32,264 nucleotides of DNA from Gammaproteobacteria bacterium (lineage in GTDB: Bacteria > Pseudomonadota > Gammaproteobacteria > SZUA-140): NCBI GenBank assembly GCA_020847075.1, contig JADLCS010000043.1, positions 1 to 32,264 of the forward strand. The letters are read 5' to 3'. The translations under genes and the position numbers were made by a program. This document shows positions 1 through 8,912 of the stretch, in pieces (positions within the stretch are counted from its first letter, which is position 1; the number at the start of each line of letters is the position of its first letter). Under the pieces are notes generated by a model. That model had not been told where the DNA came from. It was given only the letters and a program-made list of their open reading frames with translations, and ran no database searches.

Positions 1-927
1 CGCCCGGCCGCGATCGAACAGCTCGAAACCCTGGCCGGCGAGGTCGGCGTGGCGTTCTTTCCCTGCCGGACCGATCAGGATCCGGTGACGGTCGCCGCCG
101 CCGCCGTCGATTACGCCCGCAAGCAGTTCATCGACGTCGTCCTCGTGGACACCGCCGGTCGCCTGCACGTGGACGCGGACATGATGGACGAGGCGCGCCG
201 CCTGCATGCCGCGCTCGATCCGGTCGAGACCCTGTTCGTGGTGGACAGCATGACCGGCCAGGACGCGGCCAATACCGCCAAGGCCTTCCACGACGCGCTG
301 GCCCTGACCGGCGTGATCCTCACCAAGACCGACGGCGACGCGCGCGGCGGCGCGGCGCTGTCGCTGCGCCGGATCACCGGCAAGCCGATCAAGTTCCTCG
401 GCGTGGGGGAAAAGACCGCCGCGCTCGAGGTGTTTCACCCGGAGCGCATCGCCTCGCGCATCCTCGGCATGGGCGACATCCTGAGCCTGATCGAGGAGGC
501 GGAGCGCAAGGTCGACCGCCAGGAGGCGGAAAAGCTCGCCAGGAAGCTGAAGCAGGGCAAGGGCTTCGATCTCGAGGATTTCCGCGGCCAGTTGCAGCAG
601 ATGCGCAATATGGGCGGCGTCGCCGGCCTGCTCGACAAGCTCCCCGGCATGGCGGGCGTCCCGCAGGCCTCGCGCGATCAGATCGACGACCGCCAGTTCG
701 TCCGCATGGAAGCCATCATCAATTCCATGACCCCGCAGGAACGCCGTTTCCCGGCCATCCTCAAGGCCTCGCGCAAGCGCCGCATCGCCACCGGGGCCGG
801 CGTCCAGGTGCAGGACATCAACCGCCTGCTCAAGCAGTTCGAACAGATGCAGCGGGTGATGAAACAGATGTCCAAGGGCGGCATGAACAAGCTCCTGCGC
901 GGCTTCAAGGGAAAATTACCTTTTTAA
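1..927 (+). CDS. ffh: Signal recognition particle protein Ffh, C-terminal part (5' end outside window)
   Basis: Ffh is the GTPase and signal-sequence-binding subunit of the bacterial signal recognition particle; with 4.5S RNA and FtsY it delivers nascent membrane proteins to SecYEG. The reading frame is open from the first base, so the start and the G1 loop lie upstream. Visible are the G3 motif DTAGR, the G4 motif [10 protein letters not shown] and the [12 protein letters not shown] segment that ends the NG domain. The Met-rich M domain follows, with QMRNMGG, the RNA-binding helix SRKRRIA and a tail rich in QM pairs. One small oddity is [16 protein letters not shown], where the family usually has RRNP. 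The order ffh then rpsP-rimM-trmD-rplS is usual in gammaproteobacteria. The identification is secure; only the N-terminus is missing. Confidence 0.96.
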   Translation, partial: RPAAIEQLETLAGEVGVAFFPCRTDQDPVTVAAAAVDYARKQFIDVVLVDTAGRLHVDADMMDEARRLHAALDPVETLFVVDSMTGQDAANTAKAFHDALALTGVILTKTDGDARGGAALSLRRITGKPIKFLGVGEKTAALEVFHPERIASRILGMGDILSLIEEAERKVDRQEAEKLARKLKQGKGFDLEDFRGQLQQMRNMGGVAGLLDKLPGMAGVPQASRDQIDDRQFVRMEAIINSMTPQERRFPAILKASRKRRIATGAGVQVQDINRLLKQFEQMQRVMKQMSKGGMNKLLRGFKGKLPF

Positions 928-943
928 ATCAGATACAAGAGTA

Positions 944-991
944 AAGATACGGGAGAAAAGGGGGTGGGCCTTTCCTCTCCTCTCGTATCTT
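944..991 (+). terminator. Imperfect inverted repeat, probable ffh terminator or repeat-derived hairpin
   Basis: AAGATACG at 944-951 is mirrored by CGTATCTT at 984-991. The inner flanks GGGAGAAAAGG and CCTTTCCTCTCC can extend the stem with bulges. AGATAC also occurs at 931-936, so a short direct repeat (AGATACAAGAG / AGATACGGGAG) precedes the hairpin. The structure starts 16 bases after the ffh stop and is followed by a pyrimidine-rich, T-containing stretch, which fits a terminator. A dispersed repeat is an alternative. Confidence 0.45.
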
Positions 992-1034
992 GATTCCTTC
1001 CTCTCTTCCCGGCCTCTTTCCCTTCTTCCCTTTT
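969..1034 (+). repeat. Polypyrimidine tract between ffh and rpsP
   Basis: About 65 bases are almost entirely C and T on the plus strand, interrupted mainly by the GTATCTTGA segment at 985-993 and by GG at 1011-1012. Nothing comparable is seen in the other intergenic regions of the window. It lies directly upstream of the presumed rpsP promoter. No function can be assigned from sequence alone. Confidence 0.6.
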
Positions 1035-1053
1035 GGGATAAATCGCGTAAAAT
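1024..1053 (+). promoter_or_regulatory. Candidate promoter for the rpsP operon
   Basis: A good -10 hexamer, TAAAAT, lies at 1048-1053, about 50 bases before the rpsP start. The region 16-18 bases upstream is pyrimidine-rich and has no convincing -35 hexamer (TTCCCT at 1026 is the best). The call rests on the -10 and on the position between a terminator-like hairpin and the operon. Confidence 0.35.
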
Positions 1054-1102
1054 AAGGCACTTTTTCTCGGCAGCAACAGATCAACAGGGGATCGGGTATT
1101 CA

Positions 1103-1351
1103 ATGGTAACCATACGTCTGGCCCGCGGAGGGGCCAAAAAGCGGCCGTTTTACCACATCGTCGTGGCGGACAGCCGCAGGCCGCGCGACGGCCGGTTCAT
1201 CGAGCGCATCGGGTTTTTCAACCCGGTCGCCGCCCAGAACGAGCCGAAGCTGAAGCTCGACGGCGAACGTCTGAACTACTGGCTGTCCCAGGGCGCGAAG
1301 CCGTCCGAGCGGGTCAGCTCGCTGGCCAAGCAGAACGCGGCCGCCGCCTGA
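1103..1351 (+). CDS. rpsP: 30S ribosomal protein S16
   Basis: S16 is a small primary-binding protein of the 30S subunit that contacts 16S rRNA and helps assembly. The 82-residue product begins [20 protein letters not shown] and contains [19 protein letters not shown], both family hallmarks, and its length is normal for the family. The ATG at 1103 follows a purine-rich AGGGGATCGGG. It is the first gene of the classic rpsP-rimM-trmD-rplS operon, 55 bases ahead of rimM. Confidence 0.97.
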   Translation: MVTIRLARGGAKKRPFYHIVVADSRRPRDGRFIERIGFFNPVAAQNEPKLKLDGERLNYWLSQGAKPSERVSSLAKQNAAAA

Positions 1352-1406
1352 GGCGGGCGGCCTGCACCGTCGCCCCGCACGGGCGGCGAGGCGCGGGCGA
1401 TAGGCC

Positions 1407-1928
1407 ATGGCGGAGCCGGAACGCGACACCCGGCGGGTGTTGATGGGCAGGGTCGGCGGACTGTTCGGCGTTCGCGGCTGGGTCAAGATATTTTCCTATG
1501 CGTCCCCGCCGGAAAACCTGCTGCGGTATGACCGCTGGCAGGTCGGCGTGGGCGGCGCGTGGAAGACGCTCGGGGTCAAGGCCGGGCGCCGCCACGGGAA
1601 GGGTCTGGTCGCGCAGTTCGACGGCTATGCCGACCGCGATATCGCGCGCGAACTGCTCGGGGCCGAGATCGCGGTGGAGCGGGGGCAACTGGAGCCGCCC
1701 GCCGGGAACGAATATTACTGGACCGACCTGATCGGCGCCGAGGTCGTCAACCGCGCCGGCGTGGAGTTCGGCCGGGTGGACCACATGATCGAGACCGGGG
1801 CCAACGACGTCCTGGTGGTGCGGGGCGGGCAGGGCGAGACCCTGATCCCGTTCGTGACGGGGCGCTACGTGCTCGAGGTCGATCTCGAACGGCGCCGGAT
1901 CACGGTCGATTGGGAAGCGGGGGATTGA
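1407..1928 (+). CDS. rimM: Ribosome maturation factor RimM
   Basis: RimM binds S19 and assists maturation of the 16S rRNA 3' domain in the 30S head. The 173-residue protein shows the N-terminal RimM barrel with [26 protein letters not shown] (about residues 13-38). The PRC-barrel half follows, with [14 protein letters not shown] near residues 107-120 and [24 protein letters not shown] at the end. Length and motif order fit the family. The ATG at 1407 is used; the Shine-Dalgarno is weak, so the first dozen residues are less certain. It lies 14 bases upstream of trmD, consistent with a shared transcript. Confidence 0.95.
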   Translation: MAEPERDTRRVLMGRVGGLFGVRGWVKIFSYASPPENLLRYDRWQVGVGGAWKTLGVKAGRRHGKGLVAQFDGYADRDIARELLGAEIAVERGQLEPPAGNEYYWTDLIGAEVVNRAGVEFGRVDHMIETGANDVLVVRGGQGETLIPFVTGRYVLEVDLERRRITVDWEAGD

Positions 1929-1942
1929 ACGGGCGGCATTCG

Positions 1943-2743
1943 ATGCGCATCGACGTGGTGACCCTGTTCCCCGGCATGATCGCGGAACTGATGGAATGGG
2001 GCATCGTCGGGCGCGCGGCCAGGGGCGGCCTGCTCGACCTGCATACGTGGAATCCGCGCGATTACACGCGGGATGTCCACCGCACCGTGGACGACCGCCC
2101 TTACGGCGGCGGCCCGGGCATGGTGATGAAGGTGCCGCCGCTGCGGGACGCGATCCGCGCCGCCCGCGCGGCGACGCCGGGGGCGACGCGGACGATCTAC
2201 CTGTCGCCGCAGGGGCGCCGTTTCGATCAGGCGCAGGCCCGCGCGCTGGCCGAGGCCGAGGCGCGGCCGATCCTGGTGGCCGGCCGTTACGAGGGCATCG
2301 ACGAGCGCGTGCTGGAGAGCGAGATCGACGAGGCGCTCTCGATCGGCGACTATGTGCTGACCGGCGGCGAGCTCGCCGCCGCGGTGGTGATCGACGCGGT
2401 GACGCGGCTGCTCCCCGGGGCGGTGGGCGACGAGGATTCCGTGCGGCAGGATTCCTTCGCCACGGGGTTGCTCGAGTATCCGCACTACACGCGTCCGCGC
2501 GAGATCGACGGACGCACGGTGCCCGAGGTGCTGTTGCGCGGCAATCACCTCGAGATCGAGGAGTGGCGTTTCAAGCAGGCCGTGCTGCGCACCCGGCGCC
2601 GGCGGCCCGAACTCCTCGCCGGCCTCGAGCTGGACAAGCGCCACCGCCGCTGGCTGGCGGAGCTGCCGGCGGAGGACGGGCCGGAGCGGGAATTGGAAAG
2701 AACGAATGGCGGCAATACAGGAATGGCAGGAGAAAGATCATGA
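1943..2743 (+). CDS. trmD: tRNA (guanine-N1-)-methyltransferase TrmD
   Basis: TrmD makes m1G37 in tRNAs reading CNN codons, using S-adenosylmethionine, and prevents +1 frameshifting. The start at 1943 gives [12 protein letters not shown], the standard TrmD N-terminus, and a 266-residue protein. The SPOUT trefoil-knot elements are present: [24 protein letters not shown] and the SAM-loop region [14 protein letters not shown]. The C-terminal part has [17 protein letters not shown] and the [15 protein letters not shown] helix. Its stop codon overlaps the rplS start by four bases (ATGA), suggesting translational coupling. Confidence 0.97.
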   Translation: MRIDVVTLFPGMIAELMEWGIVGRAARGGLLDLHTWNPRDYTRDVHRTVDDRPYGGGPGMVMKVPPLRDAIRAARAATPGATRTIYLSPQGRRFDQAQARALAEAEARPILVAGRYEGIDERVLESEIDEALSIGDYVLTGGELAAAVVIDAVTRLLPGAVGDEDSVRQDSFATGLLEYPHYTRPREIDGRTVPEVLLRGNHLEIEEWRFKQAVLRTRRRRPELLAGLELDKRHRRWLAELPAEDGPERELERTNGGNTGMAGERS

Positions 2744-3084
2744 GCAAGGTAATCAATCAACTGGAAGCGGAACAGATGGGGCGCGAGATGCCGGAGTTCG
2801 GGCCGGGCGATACCGTCGAGGTCAAGGTCAAGGTCAAGGAAGGGCAGCGCGAGCGCCTGCAGGCCTTCACCGGCGTGGTCATCGCCAAGCGTAACCGCGG
2901 CTTCAATTCCGCGTTCACGGTGCGCAAGGTGTCGCACGGCGAGGGCGTCGAGCGCGTCTTCCAGACCTTCAGCCCGGCGATCCATTCCGTGCTGGTGAAG
3001 CGTCGCGGCGACGTCAGCAAGGCGAAGCTGTATCACCTGCGCGAGCTGGAAGGCAAGGCCGCCCGCATCAAGGAAAAACTCTGA
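2740..3084 (+). CDS. rplS: 50S ribosomal protein L19
   Basis: L19 lies at the 30S-50S interface and forms an intersubunit bridge. The 114-residue product begins [13 protein letters not shown] and contains [35 protein letters not shown] and the conserved [31 protein letters not shown]. Length and motifs are typical. The ATG overlaps the trmD stop, making rplS the last gene of the rpsP operon; a strong hairpin terminator follows within ten bases of the stop codon. Confidence 0.97.
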   Translation: MSKVINQLEAEQMGREMPEFGPGDTVEVKVKVKEGQRERLQAFTGVVIAKRNRGFNSAFTVRKVSHGEGVERVFQTFSPAIHSVLVKRRGDVSKAKLYHLRELEGKAARIKEKL

Positions 3085-3091
3085 CGGTTCG

Positions 3092-3125
3092 CGGGCGCCG
3101 GCCGCGCGGCCGGCGCCCGTATTTC
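3092..3125 (+). terminator. Intrinsic terminator after rplS
   Basis: A perfect 12-bp stem, CGGGCGCCGGCC at 3092-3103 paired with 3108-3119, has a GCGC loop and is followed by TATTT. It sits 7 bases after the rplS stop and closes the rpsP-rimM-trmD-rplS operon. Confidence 0.85.
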
Positions 3126-3246
3126 CGCCCGCCGCGCGGTTTCGGTCCCGTCCGCCGGTCTCTCCTTGTAATCCGCTCCGAATCGGTAGATCTCTATGGC
3201 GTCGAAACCCCTTCCGTGGGTTTCCCGTTCTCGATGGAGGTGAGTC

Positions 3247-3627
3247 ATGAACCGGTTCAGAATCACTCCGTTCCTGATATTCGCGCTGCTGTCGTTCGCC
3301 GCGGCGCCGGTCTTCGCCGCGTCCGCCATCCAGCAGATGGCGGGGATCACGCTGCATCTCAATCATTATCCCTCCGGCGCGGAGAAGCAGACCCTGCGCG
3401 GTATCGCGGACGACGCCTCCGCCACCGCGGGCGAACGCGCCCTGGCCACCGCGCTGATGAATCTGGAGCACAAGGTGGGTGGGGCGGACAGGCAGAAGCT
3501 GCAGGGGCTGGTGGAGTCCGAGGATACCCCCGCGGCGGAGCGCACCCTGGCGGAGGTGCTCCTCGGTCTCAACCATAAGCCCTCGGCCGCCGACGCGGAG
3601 AAACTGCGTCCGCTCGCGGGCGGATAG
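3247..3627 (+). CDS. Small predicted secreted protein with internal helical repeats, function unknown
   Basis: I do not recognise this 126-residue protein. Residues 1-24 form a clear Sec signal peptide (MNRFR, a hydrophobic core, then APVFA-AS), so it should be periplasmic or secreted. The mature part holds a repeat of about 34 residues: LNHYPSGAEKQTLRGIADD, then LEHKVGGADRQKLQGLVES, then a partial LNHKPSAADAEKLRPLAGG. Each unit has the shape L-x-H-x-(6-7)-K-x-x-L followed by an ERALA or ERTLA helix with A-L-x-x-L. A strong GGAGGTGA Shine-Dalgarno lies just before the ATG, which supports real translation. It stands alone between the rplS terminator and xerD. A structural or binding role is possible but not shown. 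Confidence 0.75.
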   Translation: MNRFRITPFLIFALLSFAAAPVFAASAIQQMAGITLHLNHYPSGAEKQTLRGIADDASATAGERALATALMNLEHKVGGADRQKLQGLVESEDTPAAERTLAEVLLGLNHKPSAADAEKLRPLAGG

Positions 3628-3671
3628 CGCGACCACGTGGGGCGGGCCGCGTTCGCCGGGCGCCGCGCCGG

Positions 3672-4667
3672 GTGGAGATTCCAGGGCCGGCGCCCGCCCC
3701 GGCCGGCGCCGGCGGCCGGCCCGTGAAGGGGCCCGGGAGGGAGGCCGCAGGCGCGGCTCCGCCGCGCTTGCCCGCGACGGATCAGGCCTGCCTGGAGCGC
3801 TTTCTCGATGCGCTGTGGATGGAGCGCGGGCTGAGCCGCGCGACCCTGGACGCCTACCGCACGGATCTGGCAGGGTTCGGCCGCTGGCTGGCGTCCGGCG
3901 GGCGGGCGTCGTTGACGACGGCGGAGAGCGGCGATCTGCACGACTACCTGGCCGCGCGCATCCTCGCCGGGGCGCGCCCGCGCAGCACCGCCCGGCTGGT
4001 GTCCAGCCTGCGTCGCTTCTACCAGTACCTGGTGCGGGAAGGAGTGGCCCAGGCCGATCCCAGCGGTCGTATCGACGCCCCCAAACTGGGCCGGCCGTTG
4101 CCCAAGTCGCTGACCGAGGTCGAGGTGGAGGCCCTGCTCGCCGCGCCCGACGCGTCCGCCGCGCTCGGGCTGCGCGACCGCGCCATGCTGGAACTGCTGT
4201 ACGCGACGGGCCTGCGCGTGTCGGAGCTGGTGGGCCTGGCCCTGGCGCGCGTCAATCCGCGCCAGGGCGTGGTGCGCGTGCTCGGCAAGGGCGGCAAGGA
4301 ACGCCTGGTGCCGATGGGCGAGGAGGCGCTGGTCTCGCTGGAGGCCTATCTGCGCGACGGCCGTCCGGCCTTGCTGAGGGGGCGGCCGGCCGAGGCGGTG
4401 TTCGTCACCGCGCGCGGCGAGGCCATGACGCGCCAGGCCTTCTGGCATCTGATCAAGCGTTACGCGCGCCAGGCCGGGATCGTCCGACCCTTGTCGCCGC
4501 ATACCCTGCGCCACGCCTTCGCGACCCATCTGCTCGATCACGGCGCCGACCTGCGCGCCTTGCAGATGCTGCTCGGCCACAGCGATCTTTCGACCACCCA
4601 GATCTATACCCATGTCGCGCGCGAGCGGCTCAAGGGCCTGCACGTCCGCCATCATCCGCGCGGCTGA
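3672..4667 (+). CDS. xerD: Site-specific tyrosine recombinase XerD
   Basis: XerD works with XerC at dif to resolve chromosome dimers at cell division, under FtsK control. The catalytic set is complete: R182 in YATGLRVSEL, K206 in LGKGGKERLVP, H277 and R280 in SPHTLRHAFATHLL, H303 in LLGHSDLSTTQ and the nucleophile Y312 in IYTHV. The N-terminal SAM-like DNA-binding domain starts near residue 38 (ACLERFLDALWMERGLSRATLDAYRTDL). The GTG start at 3672 gives 331 residues, about 33 more than E. coli XerD; the extra N-terminus is Pro/Ala/Gly-rich, so the start may be the GTG at 3723 or later. Order xerD-dsbC is conserved in gammaproteobacteria. Close match to XerD throughout makes XerC unlikely. Confidence 0.93.
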   Translation: MEIPGPAPAPAGAGGRPVKGPGREAAGAAPPRLPATDQACLERFLDALWMERGLSRATLDAYRTDLAGFGRWLASGGRASLTTAESGDLHDYLAARILAGARPRSTARLVSSLRRFYQYLVREGVAQADPSGRIDAPKLGRPLPKSLTEVEVEALLAAPDASAALGLRDRAMLELLYATGLRVSELVGLALARVNPRQGVVRVLGKGGKERLVPMGEEALVSLEAYLRDGRPALLRGRPAEAVFVTARGEAMTRQAFWHLIKRYARQAGIVRPLSPHTLRHAFATHLLDHGADLRALQMLLGHSDLSTTQIYTHVARERLKGLHVRHHPRG

Positions 4668-4757
4668 TCCCGGGCCTGCAGGAGTGTTAAGCCGGTACGA
4701 AAATCCACGGGGGACTCTGTTATCATGTGCGGGATTTCATCCATGAGAAGCGCCGCC

Positions 4758-5486
4758 ATGCCGAGAAAGCCCTTCGTCGCCGTCTTCCTGCTGGCCCTCT
4801 GGCTCCCCTGCGCGGGGGCCGCGGAGGCCGTGCCCGAGGCGGTGAGCAAGATGCTCGCCGCCATCATCCCCGACCAGACGCCGGACGAGATACGCGCAGC
4901 GCCGGCCGGCGGTTTCTACGAGGTGAGCTATGGCATGGAGACGTTCTACATCAGCGCGGACGGCCGTTATCTGCTGCAGGGAGATCTCCTCGATCTCAAG
5001 ACCCAGGTCAATCTCACCGAGCAGAAGCGCACCGAGCAGCGCCGCGTGCTGATGCGTAGCGTCAAGCCGGAGGACGCCATCGTGTTCGCCCCGGCGGGCA
5101 AGCCCAAGTACACGGTGTATGTCTTCACCGATATCGATTGCGGTTACTGCCGCCAGCTCCACAAGGAGATCAAGCGCTACAACGAGCTTGGCATCGAGAT
5201 CCGCTATCTGGCCTATCCCCGCACCGGCATCGATACCCCGTCCTATTACAAGGCGGTGTCGGTCTGGTGCGCCGAGGATCGCAAGGCCGCACTGACCGAC
5301 GCCAAGGCCGGCCGCCAGCCGCCCGAGCGCAACTGCGACAATCCGGTCGAGGCGGAATATTCGCTGGGCTCCAAGCTCGGCGTCAGCGGGACGCCCACGC
5401 TGGTGTTCAGCGACGGCAGCGTCCTGCCCGGCTACCTCAATCCGAAGCAGCTCGCCCAGTATCTGGACGCGCAATTCTCCGACTGA
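4758..5486 (+). CDS. dsbC: Thiol:disulfide interchange protein DsbC
   Basis: DsbC is a periplasmic disulfide isomerase kept reduced by DsbD. From the ATG at 4758 it has 242 residues with a compact signal peptide (PRKP, a hydrophobic stretch, then CAGA-AEA). An N-terminal dimerisation domain follows to about residue 80. The thioredoxin-like domain carries the active site C128-G-Y-C131, a second pair C171/C193 and the cis-proline P213 in GTPTLVF. All are DsbC hallmarks. In-frame ATGs also occur at 4725 and 4743; 4758 gives the most normal signal peptide and has AGAAG upstream. The gene converges on addA with only 15 bases between the stop codons. Confidence 0.93.
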   Translation: MPRKPFVAVFLLALWLPCAGAAEAVPEAVSKMLAAIIPDQTPDEIRAAPAGGFYEVSYGMETFYISADGRYLLQGDLLDLKTQVNLTEQKRTEQRRVLMRSVKPEDAIVFAPAGKPKYTVYVFTDIDCGYCRQLHKEIKRYNELGIEIRYLAYPRTGIDTPSYYKAVSVWCAEDRKAALTDAKAGRQPPERNCDNPVEAEYSLGSKLGVSGTPTLVFSDGSVLPGYLNPKQLAQYLDAQFSD

Positions 5487-5501
5487 GGCGCCTCCCGGCG
5501 T

Positions 5502-8500
5502 TCAGTCGTCGAAATAGGCCGCGCCGCATTCGAAGATCCGCGGTCCCGCGGTGAACACCAGCACCACGCGCAGCGGTTGCTCCGGCCACAGCTCGCGCAC
5601 CGCCGCGCGGTAGAGTCGCAACTGCTCGCGGTGGGGCTGCGCCGCGCGCTCCAGCGCCGCGGGCACGACGTCGCGCCGGGTCTTGTAATCCAGCAGGGTG
5701 ATGCCGTCGGGGCGGATCACGAGACGGTCGATCACGCCGGAGGCGACGCGCCCGTTTTCCCGCAGGGTGACGGGCATCTCGTTGTGGGCGCGCAGGTAAC
5801 GCGCCGGATCGAAGCAGTCGCGCAGTTCGACGGCGTCGACCACCGCGCGCGCCTCGTCCCACCATTCCCGCACCTCCGGCGCGTCCGGGTCCAGGTCGAA
5901 CTCGCGCGCCGCCGTCGCGGGCGCCGCCGCGGCGCCGGGCGTCGTCAGCAGATCGAGCATGCGATGGATCACGCTGCCGCGCAGGCGGTCCCCGGCGGTT
6001 CCGACCGGCGCCGTTCCGGCCGCATCCCCATCCGTCATGCCGTCCGGCGCGGGTATGCGCTGGGTGAGCCGGGGATCGGGCGCGGCGCCGTCCTCCGGCG
6101 CGGCGGGCGCGCGCGGCGTGGGGACGGGAGGGGCGGCATCGGTCAGGATCCAGCCCTCGCCGGCGAGGCGCGCGGGGTCGTCGGTGAGGCGCGCCGCGAT
6201 CTGCCCGTACCAGCCGAGGTCCTCGCCGCGCCCGGGCGCGCAGCCGCTCAGATACAGGTGCTGGCAGGCGCGGGTCAGCGCGACGTAGAGCAGGTTCGCT
6301 TCCTCGCGGTTCTCTTCCGCCGCCAGCCCGTCGAGCAGGACGGCGGTATCGCTGTCGAGCTCCTGCTTCCTTCCGCCCAGCAGAAAGCGCCGCGGCCGGT
6401 CCGCCGCCGCGGGCCATGAGACCACGGCCCGGAAGGCGCGCGCCACCGCCGGGCCGCGCGCGGCATCCGCCAGGAAGACCACCGGGGCCTCCAGTCCCTT
6501 GGCGGCGTGGATGGTCATCAGGCGCACGCCGGCGAGTCCCTGTCCGGCGGGCGGCTCCTCGAGCGTCTCCTGCGCGTAACGATGCAGCTCGCGCAGGCTG
6601 GCGATGAAACGCGGGACACTGGGATAGCGCCCGCTTTCGATCTCGAGCGCGAGTTCGAGGAAGCGCATCAGGTTGGACTGCACGCGCGGGTGCAGGTGAG
6701 GCGGAAAGACCGCCAGGTAACAGGCGGGCACATCGGCGTCGCAATAGACGTGGTCGAGCAGGTCGTGCACCGGCATGCGGTCGGCGCGCGCCTTCCAGGC
6801 CTGTAGCCTCTCCCAGGCGCGCCGCAGCGGCGTCTCCGCGGCCAGTGTCGGCGCCAGCGCCGCCAGCGCGTGCAGCCAGGGGCGCCGGCGGCCCGCCGCG
6901 CCGGCGCGCGCGCCCTGCGCCAGCGCGATGAGGTCGTCGTCGGAGCAGCCGAACAGGGGCGAGCGCAATACCGTGGCGAGCGCCAGGTTGTCGTACGGTG
7001 TGGTCAGCACGTCGAGCAGCGCGACCATGTCGCGGATCTCCAGGCTGTCGAGCAGGCTGGCGCGCCCGCCGCCGAGATAGGGGATGCCGGCGTCGCGCAG
7101 CGCGAGTTCGTAATCGTGCATGTGGGTACGGTTGCGCATCAGGATCATGATGTCGCCGTAGTCCACCGCGCGCGGTCCGCCGCCACGATCAGCGATCGCC
7201 GCGCCGGCGACGAGCCCGGCGATCCGCGCCGCGATCGCGCGCCCTTCGCGATAATGGCGCCGGTCGAGTTCCTCCGCGCGCGGCCGCAGCAAAGGGTTGC
7301 GCAGGGGCCGGGGCGTCGCGGCCGCGGCCGCGGCCGCGGCGGCGAGGGGCTGGATCAGGGGCAGCAGTTCGACATGGCCCCACAGCCCGGCGCGCCGGCT
7401 CGCATGCGGCTCGAACCCGGCCAGACGGTCATGCAGCCCGCCGGACGCGAAGACGCGGTTGACGAAGTCGATGATGAGGGGCGCGGAACGCCACGAGGCG
7501 TTGAGCGGATAGCGCTTCCCCGCGAGGCGCTCGCCCAGCCAGGCGTGCGCGGCCTCGAACAGCGTCGGATCGGCGCGGCGAAAGCGGTAGATCGACTGCT
7601 TGACGTCGCCGACCAGGAACACGCTGCGCGGACGCCCGGCCCCGGCGGCCAGTTCCTCCAGCAGCGGCAGCAGCAACCGCCATTGCGTCGGGTTCGTGTC
7701 CTGGAACTCGTCGATCAGCAGGTGGTCGATGCGCTGGTCCAGCTTGTACTGTACCCAGTGGGCGTTGTCGCCGCGGTTGAGCAGGGTGTAGGTGTTCCAT
7801 TCCAGGTCGTTGAAATCGAGCAGGCGCCGGTCCCGCTTGATCCGTTGATGGAGCGCGACCAGCCGCGCGCCGGCGCGGTACCAGGCGCGCGAGAGTTCGT
7901 AGGTGGCCAGGCGCCGCCGCCGGTCGTGCAGCCGCAGCAGGGCGTCCGCGAACTCCGCATGCAGCGTGAGCAGGCGTTCCTGGCCGGCCTCTCCCAGCGC
8001 GGCCGCCTGCGCGGCGCTGGCCTTGCGCTTGCGCGGCTCGCCTTTCGCGGTGAGAAAGACCTCGGTGACCGCCGCGATGCGATCCTCGAGGGCGCGCGCG
8101 TCGTCGAGCGCCGCGCGCAGGCGGTCCGCCTGCTCCCGGTGGGTGGCGATGTCGTGCCGTTGCAGCAGGCCGACGAACTCGCCCAGCCCGCGTTCGACCC
8201 CGGGATCGAAGAAGCCCGCCTCCGGCGTTTCGCCGGGGACGACGCCCAGTTGTTCCGCGAGGCGCGCCGCGGCCCCGGCCGGCGCATCGTCCATGTCCTG
8301 GGTCCACGCCCACCAGTCGCCGCGATGGCGCAGGAACTCGCGCAGCGCGTCGGCGACGCCGGCCGGGCTGCGGCAACGGCGCGACAGCTCGTCCAGCGCC
8401 AGGGCGAGCTCCCCCCGCGGGGCCGCCGTCGCCTCGGCGTACAGCGCATCGAGCGCCTCCTGCTCGAGCAGGCCGCCGTCCTCGCTCACGTCGAAGCCGG

Positions 8501-8912
8501 GCGGCACGTCGGCGTCGAGCGGGAAGCGGCGCAGCACCTCCTGGCAGAAGGCGTGGAAGGTCGTCGTGCGCACCGGGAACGGGGCGCGCAGCAGGCGCTC
8601 GAACAGGCCGCGCGCGGCGCGGCGGGTATCCTCGTCCGCGCCGACGCCGAGCCCGGCCAGTTCCGCGTCGAGCGCCGCGTCGTCGAGCCGCGCGAGCCGG
8701 GACAGGCGTTCGGTGAGGCGCGCCTGCATCTCGCCCGCGGCCTTGCGTGTGAAGGTGACGGCGAGGATGGCGCCGGGTTCGGCGCCGTCGAGCAGCAGGC
8801 GGACCAGGCGCGCGATCAGCAGCCAGGTCTTGCCGGTCCCGGCCGAGGCCATCACCGTCACGTTGTCGCGCGGGGACGAGGCGGCGGCGACGGTGTCCAT
8901 GGTCGCACTCAT
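5502..8912 (-). CDS. addA: AddA-type UvrD-family helicase-nuclease (double-strand-break repair)
   Basis: This 1136-residue protein has the superfamily 1A helicase motifs: Walker A ASAGTGKT (residues 22-29), motif Ia AVTFTRKAAGEM, TTFHAFC near 117-123, Walker B LLIDEFQDTNPTQW from 398 and VGDVKQSIYRFRR from 434. Later come the motif V-like MTIHAAKGLEAPVVFLADA and the motif VI-like LLYVALTRACQHLYL. The C-terminus is a PD-(D/E)XK nuclease with D1062, D1075-x-K1077 and QLRLY at about 1098. This is the AddA arrangement, helicase plus nuclease in one chain. In RecB the layout is similar, but no recC or recD is adjacent; instead addB lies upstream with a 4-base ATGA overlap. Expected role is processing double-strand ends for RecA. 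A run of nine alanines sits between helicase subdomains. Confidence 0.88.
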   Translation of the reverse strand: MSATMDTVAAASSPRDNVTVMASAGTGKTWLLIARLVRLLLDGAEPGAILAVTFTRKAAGEMQARLTERLSRLARLDDAALDAELAGLGVGADEDTRRAARGLFERLLRAPFPVRTTTFHAFCQEVLRRFPLDADVPPGFDVSEDGGLLEQEALDALYAEATAAPRGELALALDELSRRCRSPAGVADALREFLRHRGDWWAWTQDMDDAPAGAAARLAEQLGVVPGETPEAGFFDPGVERGLGEFVGLLQRHDIATHREQADRLRAALDDARALEDRIAAVTEVFLTAKGEPRKRKASAAQAAALGEAGQERLLTLHAEFADALLRLHDRRRRLATYELSRAWYRAGARLVALHQRIKRDRRLLDFNDLEWNTYTLLNRGDNAHWVQYKLDQRIDHLLIDEFQDTNPTQWRLLLPLLEELAAGAGRPRSVFLVGDVKQSIYRFRRADPTLFEAAHAWLGERLAGKRYPLNASWRSAPLIIDFVNRVFASGGLHDRLAGFEPHASRRAGLWGHVELLPLIQPLAAAAAAAAATPRPLRNPLLRPRAEELDRRHYREGRAIAARIAGLVAGAAIADRGGGPRAVDYGDIMILMRNRTHMHDYELALRDAGIPYLGGGRASLLDSLEIRDMVALLDVLTTPYDNLALATVLRSPLFGCSDDDLIALAQGARAGAAGRRRPWLHALAALAPTLAAETPLRRAWERLQAWKARADRMPVHDLLDHVYCDADVPACYLAVFPPHLHPRVQSNLMRFLELALEIESGRYPSVPRFIASLRELHRYAQETLEEPPAGQGLAGVRLMTIHAAKGLEAPVVFLADAARGPAVARAFRAVVSWPAAADRPRRFLLGGRKQELDSDTAVLLDGLAAEENREEANLLYVALTRACQHLYLSGCAPGRGEDLGWYGQIAARLTDDPARLAGEGWILTDAAPPVPTPRAPAAPEDGAAPDPRLTQRIPAPDGMTDGDAAGTAPVGTAGDRLRGSVIHRMLDLLTTPGAAAAPATAAREFDLDPDAPEVREWWDEARAVVDAVELRDCFDPARYLRAHNEMPVTLRENGRVASGVIDRLVIRPDGITLLDYKTRRDVVPAALERAAQPHREQLRLYRAAVRELWPEQPLRVVLVFTAGPRIFECGAAYFDD

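Noticed and set aside
4721-4726. TATCAT as a -10 for dsbC
   Set aside because: No acceptable -35 at the right distance, and it overlaps the in-frame ATG at 4725; too weak to list, although it disfavours 4725 as the dsbC start.
7318-7341. Tandem GCGGCC repeat inside addA
   Set aside because: It encodes part of a nine-alanine linker between helicase subdomains; such runs are common in high-GC coding sequence. Only a possible slippage site.
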